12,500 nt of DNA from Chrysomallon squamiferum (lineage: Eukaryota > Mollusca > Gastropoda > Neomphalida > Peltospiridae), in NCBI GenBank assembly GCA_012295275.1, contig CM022668.1, positions 4,802,302 to 4,814,801 of the forward strand, written 5' to 3'. The notes beneath the pieces were generated by a model, which was given only the letters and a program-made list of their open reading frames with translations, made no database searches and was not told the DNA's origin. Below, piece after piece: positions 1 to 8,916 of this stretch; position 1 is the first letter of the stretch, and every line of letters begins with the position of its first letter. A program made the position numbers and the translations under genes.

Positions 1-40
1 TCTACTAAAAATATACTTAACAGTACATTCTGTTTCACAG

Positions 41-716
<676 letters not shown>

Positions 717-723
717 TAATTTG

Positions 724-729
724 AATAAA
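724..729 (+). terminator. Poly(A) signal AATAAA of the FReD gene
   Basis: A canonical AATAAA lies 8 bases after the stop codon, implying a very short 3' UTR. The GT/T-rich run at about 748-765 that follows would suit a downstream cleavage element. The hexamer and about 100 bases of flank are conserved in the inverted copy. Confidence 0.7.
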
Positions 730-835
730 CTGCAGTCAGCTGCGATATATTTGTTGTGTTTTTCTTAATTGTACTAAATGTTAGAGTGTTTGTGTTTCTG
801 TGTCTCTCTGTGACTGTGAATGCCCATTTTTTGAA

Positions 836-1104
836 AGGTTGTCATTTGTATTCACCTAATATTTTGTATTAATTTTTTTTTTTTTTTTTTGGAATCAGCT
901 TATTTTTCTTCTGTTTAATAATCATTTTCAAAATTTATCAATAACAATTATAATAAGAACGACAATAACATAATAGAAATGTACACATTAATAATAAAAT
1001 GTACCTACCGAGTCTATCATAGAGATCAAAAAGGACACACTAACGTTTGTCAGTCTCTCTTTCTGTATTTTTGTCTCACTGAAACATTCATTTGTTCTCC
1101 TTAC
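836..1104. other. Intergenic AT-rich stretch, no gene seen
   Basis: It holds an 18-base T run at 873-890 and otherwise unique AT-rich sequence. I see no open frame of note and no clear match elsewhere in the window. Confidence 0.6.
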
Positions 1105-1231
1105 TAAATTAAATGAATCATGAGAAACTGAAGATAAAAAATTTAGATATTGTTGTGCAACTTTCAAAACAACTCATAAAGAACATTTAATTATATATTT
1201 TACGTCGTATTTGTCTTATGTACATGTTGGC

Positions 1232-1293
1232 AAGAAAAGAAGAAGAAGAAAAGAAGAAGAAAAGAAGAAGAAGAGAGAGAAGGAGAGAGAAGA

Positions 1294-1356
<63 letters not shown>
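1232..1356 (+). repeat. (GAA)n/(GA)n compound microsatellite
   Basis: Purine-only tract: AAGAAG units to about 1275, then mixed GAGA, then pure GA from about 1301. It sits inside segment B at the exact point where the inverted copy carries a homopolymer (T25 at 4385-4409). Confidence 0.95.
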
Positions 1357-1361
<5 letters not shown>

Positions 1362-1459
1362 GTAAGTCTCACATTTGAAATATTCAGTTAATGTACTGAT
1401 ACAAGAAGCAAAAATGACTGAAAATGCAATATGTTTTTGTTTTTGTTTTTTTGTCTGCT

Positions 1460-1532
1460 GGTTCCAACATGTCTGATTGTATCAGTCACAACTTGAAGGC
1501 TGGGCTTGGGGATATGAGTATTGGCCTGGAAC
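1460..1532 (+). pseudogene. Possible FReD N-terminal exon fragment
   Basis: The frame starting at 1460 reads GSNMSDC, then NLKAG, then SIGLE, followed by a GT at 1533. This resembles the opening of fibrinogen domains, where a Cys is followed by a short helix, a Gly, and a GVYxI-like strand (DC...LKAG...YTIGLE). No convincing acceptor is visible just upstream. The homologous stretch in the inverted copy (about 4210-4283) has in-frame stops after NMSDCS. The FReD reading rests on a short match plus the location next to a clear FReD exon relic, so it is tentative. Confidence 0.35.
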
Positions 1533-1694
1533 GTAAATTATTTGTTTTATGTTTATGCTTTTTATATTTTTTTTTACTCTTTTAGTATCATTAGTGTCAG
1601 ATCGTTTGTAACTGTAATACTACTACTACAACTACAATTACTTCTGCTATTGCTACAAAGAATACTACTGCCCGTAATAATAATGTGATTCCAG

Positions 1695-1787
1695 ATACTT
1701 CAGCATAGTACTGATGGTACTGAAGATTTCAACAGACCTTGGCAGGAGTATATCGTTGAATCTGGATCTGTGATGAACTAATCTTAG
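1695..1787 (+). pseudogene. Decayed FReD upstream exon (DGTEDF type)
   Basis: After a TTCCAG acceptor the frame reads ILQHSTDGTEDFNRPWQEY and then a GSVMN stretch. This matches the fibrinogen signature V-I-Q-R-R-x-D-G-S-x-D-F-x-R-x-W-x-x-Y-x-x-G-F-G-x-x-x-N-E-F-W-L-G. It breaks at TAA 1779-1781 where NEFWLG should follow, with another stop at 1785-1787. The expected donor (TTAG|GTAAT at 12033) reads TTAGTTTAAT here, so the GT is lost. QRR has become QHS and GFG has become ESG. The downstream flank matches that of the exon at 11940 as far as about 2000, which confirms common descent. It is a dead exon. Confidence 0.8.
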
Positions 1788-2002
1788 TTTAATTTTTATT
1801 AATTTATGTCAATAGTCAATAAAACAGTATTACGAGGTTTTCATGATAAGCTATATAAGAAAAACACAGAACCAACCAACGGAAAAAAAAAAAAGGGGGG
1901 GGGAACAGACAAAGAAAACACAACAAAGATTATTAAATATAAATTTGTTATTTAGTAATAAGTTGCTCACGATTTTCATTTCAGATAAAATGTAGATTAA
2001 TG
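1788..2002 (+). other. Old FReD intron flank
   Basis: Sequence after the dead exon (ATTTATGTCAATAGTCAATA, GAGGTTTTCATGA, and later TTATTTAGTAATAA and CACGATTTTCATTTCAGAT) has counterparts after the exon at 11940 (12050-12375). The first part also has counterparts after 7998. An A12G9 homopolymer pair at 1883-1903 occupies the place where the other copies carry other simple repeats. No gene. Confidence 0.65.
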
Positions 2003-2443
2003 GTGTATTACGCTGAATAGACTATTTAAACCGAAAATGTAGACCTGTTTTGTTTCATATTGTGTCTTTTATTTGAAAAACAAAACAGCTATAAAAGGTA
2101 ACACGTCAGGAAAGACAACTCTATACAATCGTCTGTAGCAGGACATTTCGATTATAAATAAACAAACAAACAAACAAACAAACAAACAAAATAAAGAAAT
2201 AATGAAATAAAAAGAAAAAACATAAAATAAAATAACAAATTCAAGAACGACAAGTGATAAATAATATTACATTAAAAAAGTAAATGTGTATTGTTTCAGG
2301 GGTATCATTACAAAAACTGCAAGTCTTATCATAATTGTATTAAGAACCTTTTATTCTTAATTAGATTTCCAATACATCCTAAAGCAGTTTCGTGATTGTA
2401 ATTTAAAACAGTTAAAGGGCTGTAAATGTTTAGGAACTCTCTT
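2003..2443 (+). repeat. Module A0, unidentified repeat, first copy
   Basis: It begins GTGTATTACGCTGAATAGA and contains TGTAGACCTGT, CTATAAAAGGTAACACG and an internal (AAAC)n. It continues with CAAGTGATAA, CCAATACATCCT and GTTAAAGGG, and stops after GGAACTCTCT. Modules A1 and A2 show the same blocks in the same order and continue further, so this copy lacks the 3' two-thirds. No protein coding is evident. Confidence 0.75.
2154..2190 (+). repeat. (AAAC)n microsatellite
   Basis: A run of AAAC units inside module A0, at the site occupied by (AAAT)n in A1 and A2. Confidence 0.95.
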
Positions 2444-2449
2444 CGCTTC

Positions 2450-2560
2450 TTGGTTCATATTCTGTCTTGACTTTGGTAAGCAGCTATAAGAGTAACAGGT
2501 CAGAAAAGACAAATCTATATCATCGTCTGAAGGAGGAAAAGTAAATTATAAAAAATAGAT
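2450..2560 (+). repeat. Isolated head fragment of module A
   Basis: TTCATATT, CAGCTATAAGAGTAACAGG, AGACAAATCTATAT and ATCGTCTGAAGGAGG follow the order of the A0 and A2 heads but are more diverged. The fragment starts directly where A0 breaks off, giving a tail-to-head junction near 2445-2452, and runs into an AAAT tract. Confidence 0.65.
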
Positions 2561-2633
2561 AAATAAATAAAATAATAAGTAAATAAATAAATAATAAATA
2601 AATAAATAAGTAATAAAATAAATAAATAAATAG
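2560..2633 (+). repeat. (AAAT)n-rich imperfect microsatellite
   Basis: Imperfect AAAT units interrupted by AAT and AAGT. The stretch to 2715 that follows is AT-rich, without an evident gene. Confidence 0.9.
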
Positions 2634-2715
2634 GCAATAACTGAAGATTAATTGAAAATGCGAAAAGAAACAGTGATGTAGGTAATGTAAAAGATCGTAA
2701 AAGGAAAAGAAAATT

Positions 2716-2789
2716 GTGTATTACGCTGAATAGATTACTTAAAAGGAACATTTAGACCTGTCTTGTTTGACATTAAAGAAACTAGCAAA

Positions 2790-2832
<43 letters not shown>

Positions 2833-3866
2833 ATTAATTAAATAAGACAAAATTAAATTAACACAATTCAAGAAGGACAAGTGATAAGTCATGTTACATT
2901 AAATAGTTAAAGTTGTTTTGTTTCAGGTGTATCATTACACAAACTTTAAGTACGACTATCATTTTACTAAGAACCTTTCTTAAATTATATTACCAATACA
3001 TCCTGAAGCCATTATGTGAACGCCATTAAAATGAGTTAAAGGGGGGCAACTCTTTAGGAACTCTCTCGGTTTATTGGATTTAAGAAACATTCTATTTATT
3101 ATATTATTATATATTTAATTTTATTTTGTTTTGATTTGTTTTATTTTATTTTATTTATTTATTTTGCTCGAAATAAACCTTTCCTAATTCCTGTTACATG
3201 TTTGCTTTCCACCAAAACTGTTAGAATATACAGACACTAATAAAATAGAAATATTTTTCTTATTCAAAATAAAGGAATGATTTAAGTAAATGCAACGATC
3301 GTAAAGAAACAAAAAGAAAACAAATTACATTCTTCATCCATGCTCTGCAGGCTAGATAAAACAAGTTACGGATTTTGTCTAATTTATTAAAAAAATATAT
3401 ATATTTATAAAACGTGTATCTTTACTGCTAGGAATAAAACTTATTTATATCTCTAGACCTTTACTGTTCTACGTGCCTTGTCATCGCTGATAACTGAGTA
3501 TCAGAATAAAATAACACAAAATATCCGAATGTTACCTTTCCAAACCTTTGCAGATGGTTTCATGAAATGGAGGAGCTTGTGGATATGGTCAGAACGAAAT
3601 CCCTCCAAAAAATGTCTCATCAAAAACGCCAATCAAAATATTCCTAAGCCTAAACGTAATGGCGTCCCAGTTAGTCTTTTCACTCTTTGAAGTATTTTAA
3701 TCTTGTGTATCTCTATCCGTCTTTCTATTCACCTATTTATCTGTGTTTCAAAAAGTCATATTAACCTGTGATACATTATAATCATGATTACAGTGAAATG
3801 AGATGAATATCAAATTGGAGGGAATAACAGACATTGTTGTTCAGCTGGCTGCGGTTTTAACACTCA
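2716..3866 (+). repeat. Module A1, unidentified 1.15 kb direct repeat
   Basis: It starts GTGTATTACGCTGAATAGAT and ends GCGGTTTTAACACTCA. It matches A2 (4754-6138) in direct orientation almost throughout: CAAGTGATAAGT, TTAAAGGGGGG, AATAAACCTTTCCTAAT, AGAATATACAGACACTAATA, CTACGTGCC, TGTCATCGCTGATAACT, ATGGAGGAGCTTGT and CATTATAATCATGA. Relative to A2 it lacks 147 bases at 3564/3565. I see no terminal inverted repeat at its ends. A 70-codon open frame at 3478-3690 has no recognisable family; its A2 counterpart is interrupted by the indel. The module type is unknown to me. Confidence 0.8.
2787..2834 (+). repeat. (AAAT)n microsatellite in module A1
   Basis: About 12 near-perfect AAAT units at the conserved internal site of module A. 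Confidence 0.95.
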
Positions 3867-3882
3867 TTTATTATTAATTTGC

Positions 3883-3922
3883 ATGGTTATATTTCTGTAT
3901 ATGAAGAACGAATTTTGCATAG
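3883..3922 (+). pseudogene. Relic of FReD upstream exon, 3' end only
   Basis: The frame ending at 3922 reads MVIFLYMKNEFCIG, with the G completed across a GTAATATTTATTA donor at 3923. The exon at 11940 ends VGFGYAINEICLG with the same donor sequence. The N-E-F-C/W-x-G end of this FReD exon and its donor are thus recognisable, but the DGSxDF..WxEY half is missing, replaced by the end of module A1. It is a fragment by truncation. The match is short but is backed by the shared intron sequence GTAATATTTATTA. Confidence 0.5.
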
Positions 3923-4004
3923 GTAATATTTATTAATAATGAATGCAATCGTCTATTATGCCAGTAGAAAACTGTTTCACATTATTGTTTTATTTTTATT
4001 ATTA

Positions 4005-4017
4005 TTTTTTTTTTTTT
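4005..4017. repeat. T13 homopolymer
   Basis: A run of 13 T in an AT-rich stretch. After it, about 4085-4140 resembles the left part of segment B in direct orientation; nothing else is recognisable to 4187. Confidence 0.9.
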
Positions 4018-4187
4018 GTTGTCTTTCTTTAGTTTGCGATATTTTATTTCGCATGGATTGTAGTGTGTGCGTGTAAATGTTAACATTGAAATATAACTTT
4101 CAGAAGAAAGCATAAAGAATATTTAAATATACATTTTACAAAAGATCTGACCCTAATGATGATAGAATAAAAAAAAATGTGTACAGT

Positions 4188-4547
4188 ATAAACATAAAAT
4201 AAATAATTTATCTTCCAGTCCTATAGGAATATCCCAAACCCCAGCCTTCAATCTGTGACTCAGCTACAGTCAGACATGTTGGAACCAGCAGAAAATATTT
4301 CATTTTTCAGTCTTTTCTCTTTCTTGTAGTCAGCACTTTGTCGAGCTGTGTGAACACTGCAAACGTGAGACTTATAAATGTTTCTTTTTTTTTTTTTTTT
4401 TTTTTTTTTGTCAACGTGTACAAAGGATAAATAAGACGTAAAATATATAATTAAATATTCTTTATACGTTGTTTTGAAAGCTGCACAGCTGTTAAATAAC
4501 AATATTTTAATTCTTTATCTTCAGTATCTCATCGATTAATTTAAATT
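4188..4547 (-). repeat. Segment B', inverted copy of 1105-1556
   Basis: Read on the minus strand it reproduces the B blocks in order: CTGAAGATAAAGAATT, GCTTTCAAAACAACGTATAA, ATTTAATTATATATTTTACG, TATAAGTCTCACG, TTCTGCTGGTTCCAACATG, TGAAGGCTGGGGTTTGGGAT and ATAAATTATTTATTTTATG. The internal simple repeat is A25 on this strand instead of (GAA/GA)n. The FReD-like N-terminal frame has stops in this copy, so no functional exon remains. Confidence 0.7.
4385..4409. repeat. T25 homopolymer in segment B'
   Basis: A run of about 25 T (A on the minus strand) at the position of the purine microsatellite in segment B. Confidence 0.9.
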
Positions 4548-4753
4548 AGTTAGGAAGACAAATGTAAGTTACAGTGGAAATCAACAACAGTAAACTTTCA
4601 TATCTTGCATCATCTGTTACTTGGTTAAACAATGGATGGATAGATGTGTCCTTTCTGATCTCTAGGATAGACTTGGTAGATCCAGTTCTCATTTTTGCCT
4701 TGTTTTCTTATCTCTTCACAGTCCTCTGGTCAAGCTCGCTGTTTCTATCGCTG
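4548..4753. other. Spacer between segment B' and module A2, no gene seen
   Basis: Moderately AT-rich unique sequence. A 65-codon open frame crossing it (4574-4771) starts from GTG, is hydrophobic at its end and runs into module A2. I see no family signature or splice context. Confidence 0.5.
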
Positions 4754-4927
4754 GTGTTTTACGATGAATAGATTACTTCAACGGAAAATGTAGACCTGTC
4801 TTGTTTCATATTGAGTCTTGTGTTTGAAAAACAGCTATAAAAGGTAACACGTCAGGAAAGACAACTCTATATAATCGTCTGTAGGAAGACATCTAAATTA
4901 TAAATAAATAAATAAATAAGTAAATAA

Positions 4928-4979
<52 letters not shown>

Positions 4980-6138
4980 AAATAAATAAATTAAATAAGA
5001 CAAAATTAAATTCACACAATTCAAGAACGACAAGTGATAAGTAATATTACACTTAAATAGTTAATACTGTTTTGTCTCAGGTGTATTATTACAAGAACTT
5101 TAAGTATTACTATCATTTTATTAAGAACCTTTTTTAAATTATACTACCAATACATCGTGAAGCCATTTTATGAACGCAATTTAAATGAGTTAAAGGGGGG
5201 AAACTCTTTAAAAACTCTCTCGGTTTATTGGATTTAAGAAAGATTCTGAAGAACTAGACGATATTTTCTATTTATTATTTATTTATTTGTTTTATTTTAT
5301 TTTGTTTTGATTTATTTTATTTTATTTATTTATTTATTTTGCTTGAAATAAACCTTTCCTAATATCTGGTACACGTTTGCTTTGCACCAAAACTGTTAGA
5401 ATATACAGACACTAATAAAATAGAAACATTTTTCTTATTCAAAATAAAGGAATGATTTAAATACATTTAACGAAAGCAAAGAAAGAAGGTTACACATCTA
5501 GCAATAACATTATTTATATCTCTTTTGTCTAATTTAATTTATAAAATATGTATATATTTGTAAAAAGTATATCTTTAGTGCTAGGAATAAAATTTATTTA
5601 CATCTGTAGACTTTTATTGTTCTACGTGCCCTGTCATCGCTGATAACTAAGTATCAGAATAAAATAACACAAAACATTCGAATGTTATCTTTCTAACCCT
5701 TTGCAGATGGTTTCATGATCTTGCTGCATAGGTATGGAATAAGATAATTATTTATTGATTGATATATTCATGTATTTTATTTTATTTTTTCTTTTAATTT
5801 TATTAGTCTTATTTCTACAGCTAATTAATCCGCCATGTACGGGAAAACATCGCATATTTTCTCGAAATGGAGGAGCTTGTCGATGTGGCTAAAACGAAAT
5901 CCTTCAAAGCAATGTCTCATACAAAACGCCAGTCAAAAGGTTTCGAATCCTAAACGTAATGGCGTCCAAGTTAGTCTTTGCACTCTTTAAAGTATTTTAA
6001 ACTCTCTATCAGTGAATCTATTCACCTATTTATCTGTTGATGATACATTATAATCATGAATACAGTAAAATGAGATGAACATCAAATTGGTGGGATTAAT
6101 ACATATTGTTGTTCAGCTGTGTGCGGTTTTAGCACTCA
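4754..6138 (+). repeat. Module A2, unidentified 1.39 kb direct repeat
   Basis: This is the longest copy of module A. It starts GTGTTTTACGATGAATAGAT and contains a TATAAAAG box at 4836-4843, a long (AAAT)n, and the blocks listed for A1. It ends GCGGTTTTAGCACTCA, directly against the 3' flank of the minus-strand FReD pseudogene. It has 147 bases (5718-5864) that A1 lacks. No transposase, reverse transcriptase or RNA-polymerase-III box could be recognised. It may be an old non-autonomous element or a local segmental duplication. Confidence 0.8.
4904..4990 (+). repeat. (AAAT)n microsatellite in module A2
   Basis: About 20 AAAT units with a few interruptions, at the conserved internal site of module A. 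Confidence 0.95.
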
Positions 6139-6228
6139 CAGAGACACAGAGACAGGCAGACACACAAAAACTCTCATATTTAATATAAATAAGAAAAACA
6201 AAACAAATATATCACAGCTGACAACACT

Positions 6229-6896
<668 letters not shown>

Positions 6897-6943
6897 CTGT
6901 AAAAAAGACTGTAAATGTAGTGAATGAAACGTATATCAATTTT

Positions 6944-6947
<4 letters not shown>

Positions 6948-7010
<63 letters not shown>
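6948..7010 (-). repeat. (GA)n microsatellite upstream of the pseudogene exon
   Basis: About 63 bases of CT on the plus strand, in what would be the preceding intron of the minus-strand FReD copy; a short CT block follows at 7017-7025. Confidence 0.95.
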
Positions 7011-7011
<1 letters not shown>

Positions 7012-7049
7012 GGAATCTCTCTCTCAATAATTATATAAATTTATTTGAA

Positions 7050-7204
7050 TTTTATATATATATATATATATGAATGTATGTATGTATGTATGTATATGAA
7101 TATGTGTGTGTTTTGTGTGTATAGGAAACACACACATATTCACATAAATATATATATATGCATATGAATATATATATATTTATATGAATATGTGTGTGTG
7201 TTTC
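7050..7204. repeat. TA/TG-rich simple-repeat region with strong hairpin potential
   Basis: It contains (TA)n near 7054-7070, ATGT units near 7074-7092, and an imperfect palindrome at 7125-7204. There GAAACACACACATATTCA and the following AAATATATATATA are mirrored by TATATATATATTTATATGAA and TGTGTGTGTGTTTC. The arms are about 35 bases around a short loop. Confidence 0.85.
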
Positions 7205-7333
7205 TAAAATGGTTTAACGAAGTAACAGATGATGCTAGTTAGACAAATATGTAGTTATTGATTTCTACAGAAATATCTCCTAATATCCTAATCGATTTTG
7301 TTTGAAGCGGTGCTTAAATAATAATCAAAATAA

Positions 7334-7429
7334 TGATGATTATGATGATGATGATGATGATGATTATGATGATGATGATGATAATAATAATAATAATAAT
7401 AATAGTAAGAAGAAGAAGAAGAAGAAGAA
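7334..7429 (+). repeat. Trinucleotide repeat cluster (ATG)n-(ATA)n-(AGA)n
   Basis: Successive runs of GATGAT, AATAAT and AAGAAG units. The surrounding 7205-7560 is AT-rich and I see no gene in it. Confidence 0.93.
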
Positions 7430-7562
7430 TAGGAATGCTTATAATAATTATTTGTTTACGAAACATTTGAACGTCATTTGACGTACTTAACGGACTACAG
7501 AAGCAGTCTCTATGACTACAAAAAAAAAAACGTTAAAACAAACCAGTCCGCAGCATACGTGA

Positions 7563-7570
7563 TGACGTCA
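7563..7570. promoter_or_regulatory. CRE-like palindrome TGACGTCA
   Basis: A perfect 8-base match to the cAMP-response element consensus, close upstream of a 37-base A run, with other ACGTCA and GACGTA words near 7471-7484. Whether it acts as an enhancer cannot be judged; no gene start is evident nearby. Confidence 0.25.
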
Positions 7571-7579
7571 CTAGTCCAG

Positions 7580-7616
<37 letters not shown>
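7580..7616 (+). repeat. A37 homopolymer
   Basis: A pure run of about 37 A, preceded by non-repetitive sequence. It could be an old retroposon tail or simple slippage; no target-site duplication was recognised. Confidence 0.9.
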
Positions 7617-7618
<2 letters not shown>

Positions 7619-7920
7619 AAGAAAAAACGACGCACTGATATGAAATTGTCTATTTTTAATTTTTAATTTTTTGTAAATTTTTGTATGTTACACAACATAA
7701 TTATGTCTTAATTTACTGTAGTTATGATGTTTTGGTGTATAGACCTGATTAATTTGCTCAAAACATTCCGTGTAATGTACACAAAACTACATAAATAAAT
7801 TTGTCCTTCCAAATTGAAATAAAGAAATAAAATAAAATAAAACAAAATAAAATAAAATAATAATACATGCATACACACATATGAAAATACACAAAAACAA
7901 AAAACAATAAAACACATGTT
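7617..7920. other. AT-rich stretch without a gene
   Basis: It holds TTTTTAATTTTT-type sequence and AAATA/AAAATA simple repeats near 7817-7861. I see no coding or RNA gene. Confidence 0.6.
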
Positions 7921-7923
7921 TCA

Positions 7924-7998
7924 CATAGTGATGATTTCTAAATACCATGGCAGGAGTATACAGCTGGATTTGGATCTGTGATGAACGAATCTTGGTGA
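7924..7998 (+). pseudogene. Decayed FReD upstream exon
   Basis: The frame reads HSDDF, then a stop TAA at 7939-7941 where the family has Tyr or Asn, then IPWQEYTAGFGSVMNESW, then TGA at 7996-7998 in place of LG. The WQEY..GFG..NE core is the FReD signature also seen at 1695 and 11940. The 5' end lacks the T-D-G-T codons present at 1710-1721, and the donor equivalent is TGGTGAAGTAG. The intron flank (ATTTATTATTAATTAATGTC ... GTTTTCATGATAAG) is shared with 1788-1850 and 12038-12112. Confidence 0.75.
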
Positions 7999-8085
7999 AG
8001 TAGTATTTATTATTAATTAATGTCAGAAGTTAATAAAGTCAGCTTTAGCACGTTTTCATGATAAGTTACATAAGAAAACCACAAT

Positions 8086-8133
8086 GAAAAAAAAAAAAAA
8101 CAAAGAAGAAATAGTTTTCAGTGGAAACAAAAA

Positions 8134-8188
<55 letters not shown>

Positions 8189-8190
8189 AT
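8086..8190 (+). repeat. A-run and (AAAT)n tract
   Basis: A13-14 near 8086-8100, then about 15 AAAT units from 8129 to 8190. They follow the FReD intron flank at the point where other copies carry A12G9 (1883) or (AAT)n (12150). Confidence 0.9.
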
Positions 8191-8266
8191 GTAGAAATCT
8201 TGGAACTAAACAAGTTTAATTGACGTTTGAGAAAGTCGACAGAACAATGAGAGAAAGAAAGAAAAA

Positions 8267-8340
8267 GAAAACGCTAGGAAGAAAGAAATATAAAGAAAAA
8301 GAAAACGCGAGGAAGAAAGAAATATGAAGAAAAAAGAAAG
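8267..8340 (+). repeat. 34-bp purine-rich tandem repeat, about two units
   Basis: GAAAACGCTAGGAAGAAAGA recurs 34 bases later as GAAAACGCGAGGAAGAAAGA, followed by a partial third unit. It lies in an A/G-rich stretch between two FReD exon relics. Confidence 0.8.
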
Positions 8341-8364
8341 CAAAAATAATAATGAAAAGAACAT

Positions 8365-8437
8365 AGTGAAGATTTATACAGAATATGTCAGGAGTGTATA
8401 GTTGGATTTGGATCTGTGATGAATGAATGTTGGTTAA
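8365..8437 (+). pseudogene. FReD upstream exon relic, open but degraded
   Basis: The frame reads SEDLYRICQECIVGFGSVMN and then ECWLS, with a GT at 8438 (TTAA|GTAAAA). It aligns with the exon at 11940 without a stop, but conserved Trp and Tyr (W..EY) are both Cys here. The family Phe after D is Leu, and the 5' DG part and acceptor are missing: an upstream TGA closes the frame before any AG acceptor context I can recognise. It is therefore most likely a dead exon. Confidence 0.7.
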
Positions 8438-8492
8438 GTAAAATTTAAACAATTTCTGTTTGTTGTCAGTAAAGTCAGTTTGAAGGGATGAC

Positions 8493-8535
8493 AAACACAC
8501 ACACACACACACACAGGACACACACACACACACAT
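8493..8535 (+). repeat. (CA)n microsatellite
   Basis: Two ACAC blocks separated by GGAC. The following 8536-8850 is A-rich with CATA-type words. Fragments such as AATAGGAAAATACCTCTCAG near 8645 look like very diverged units of the downstream minisatellite. No gene seen. Confidence 0.95.
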
Positions 8536-8916
8536 AAATGAGAAATAGGACAAAACATAGACATGAGGACATAGATGTATACATTTATACATACATTCAT
8601 ACAATTCAAACATAACATACATACATGAATGAAATTAACAAAAAAATAGGAAAATACCTCTCAGCAAAAAAAGAAAAAAAACAACATTCAATAAAAGTAA
8701 AATAAATGAAAAATAAAGAAAAAACACTTTACAAAGTAGAAAATATACATAGATGTATAAATAATAAAATATTTAACAAAGGAATAGTTTAGGAAAATGA
8801 CTTTCAGCAAAATAAGAAATGTTACCTAAAAAAAATTACCACCAATAAAGAGATCCAAATGCAACATATATTCCGACCAATAAAATTATGAAACTACTGA
8901 ATATTGAATTAATTGA

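Larger units (their letters stand above)
1105..1556 (+). repeat. Segment B, FReD-associated repeat (plus-strand copy)
   Basis: This segment aligns with the reverse complement of 4188-4547 on both sides of an internal simple repeat. Shared blocks include the CTTTCAAAACAAC stretch near 1160, ATTTAATTATATATTTTACG near 1185, TAAGTCTCAC near 1361 and TGGTTCCAACATGTCTGA near 1459. A partial third copy of its left portion, in direct orientation, is visible near 4085-4140. Its right end encodes a possible FReD N-terminal fragment, so the segment is probably the upstream part of a FReD gene. Confidence 0.7.

Noticed and set aside
3478-3690. 70-codon open frame in module A1
   Set aside because: The A2 counterpart is interrupted by a 147-base indel, and no domain is recognisable. 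Conservation is explained by the repeat itself. A second frame starting at the shared ATGGAGGAG was also considered but ends within about 30 codons.
4574-4771. 65-codon open frame with a hydrophobic end
   Set aside because: It starts from GTG and spans the boundary into module A2, with no splice, promoter or family support.
2003-6138. Module A as a typical DNA transposon or LINE
   Set aside because: I found no terminal inverted repeats, target-site duplication, transposase or reverse-transcriptase motifs, so it is left as an unidentified repeat.
7478-7666. 62-codon frame with poly-Lys
   Set aside because: It is a translation through the A37 homopolymer with no other support.
8216-8622. Minus-strand Phe/Ser/Val-Cys-rich frames
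   Set aside because: They arise from A/G-rich and (CA)n repeats and lie antisense to a recognisable FReD exon relic.
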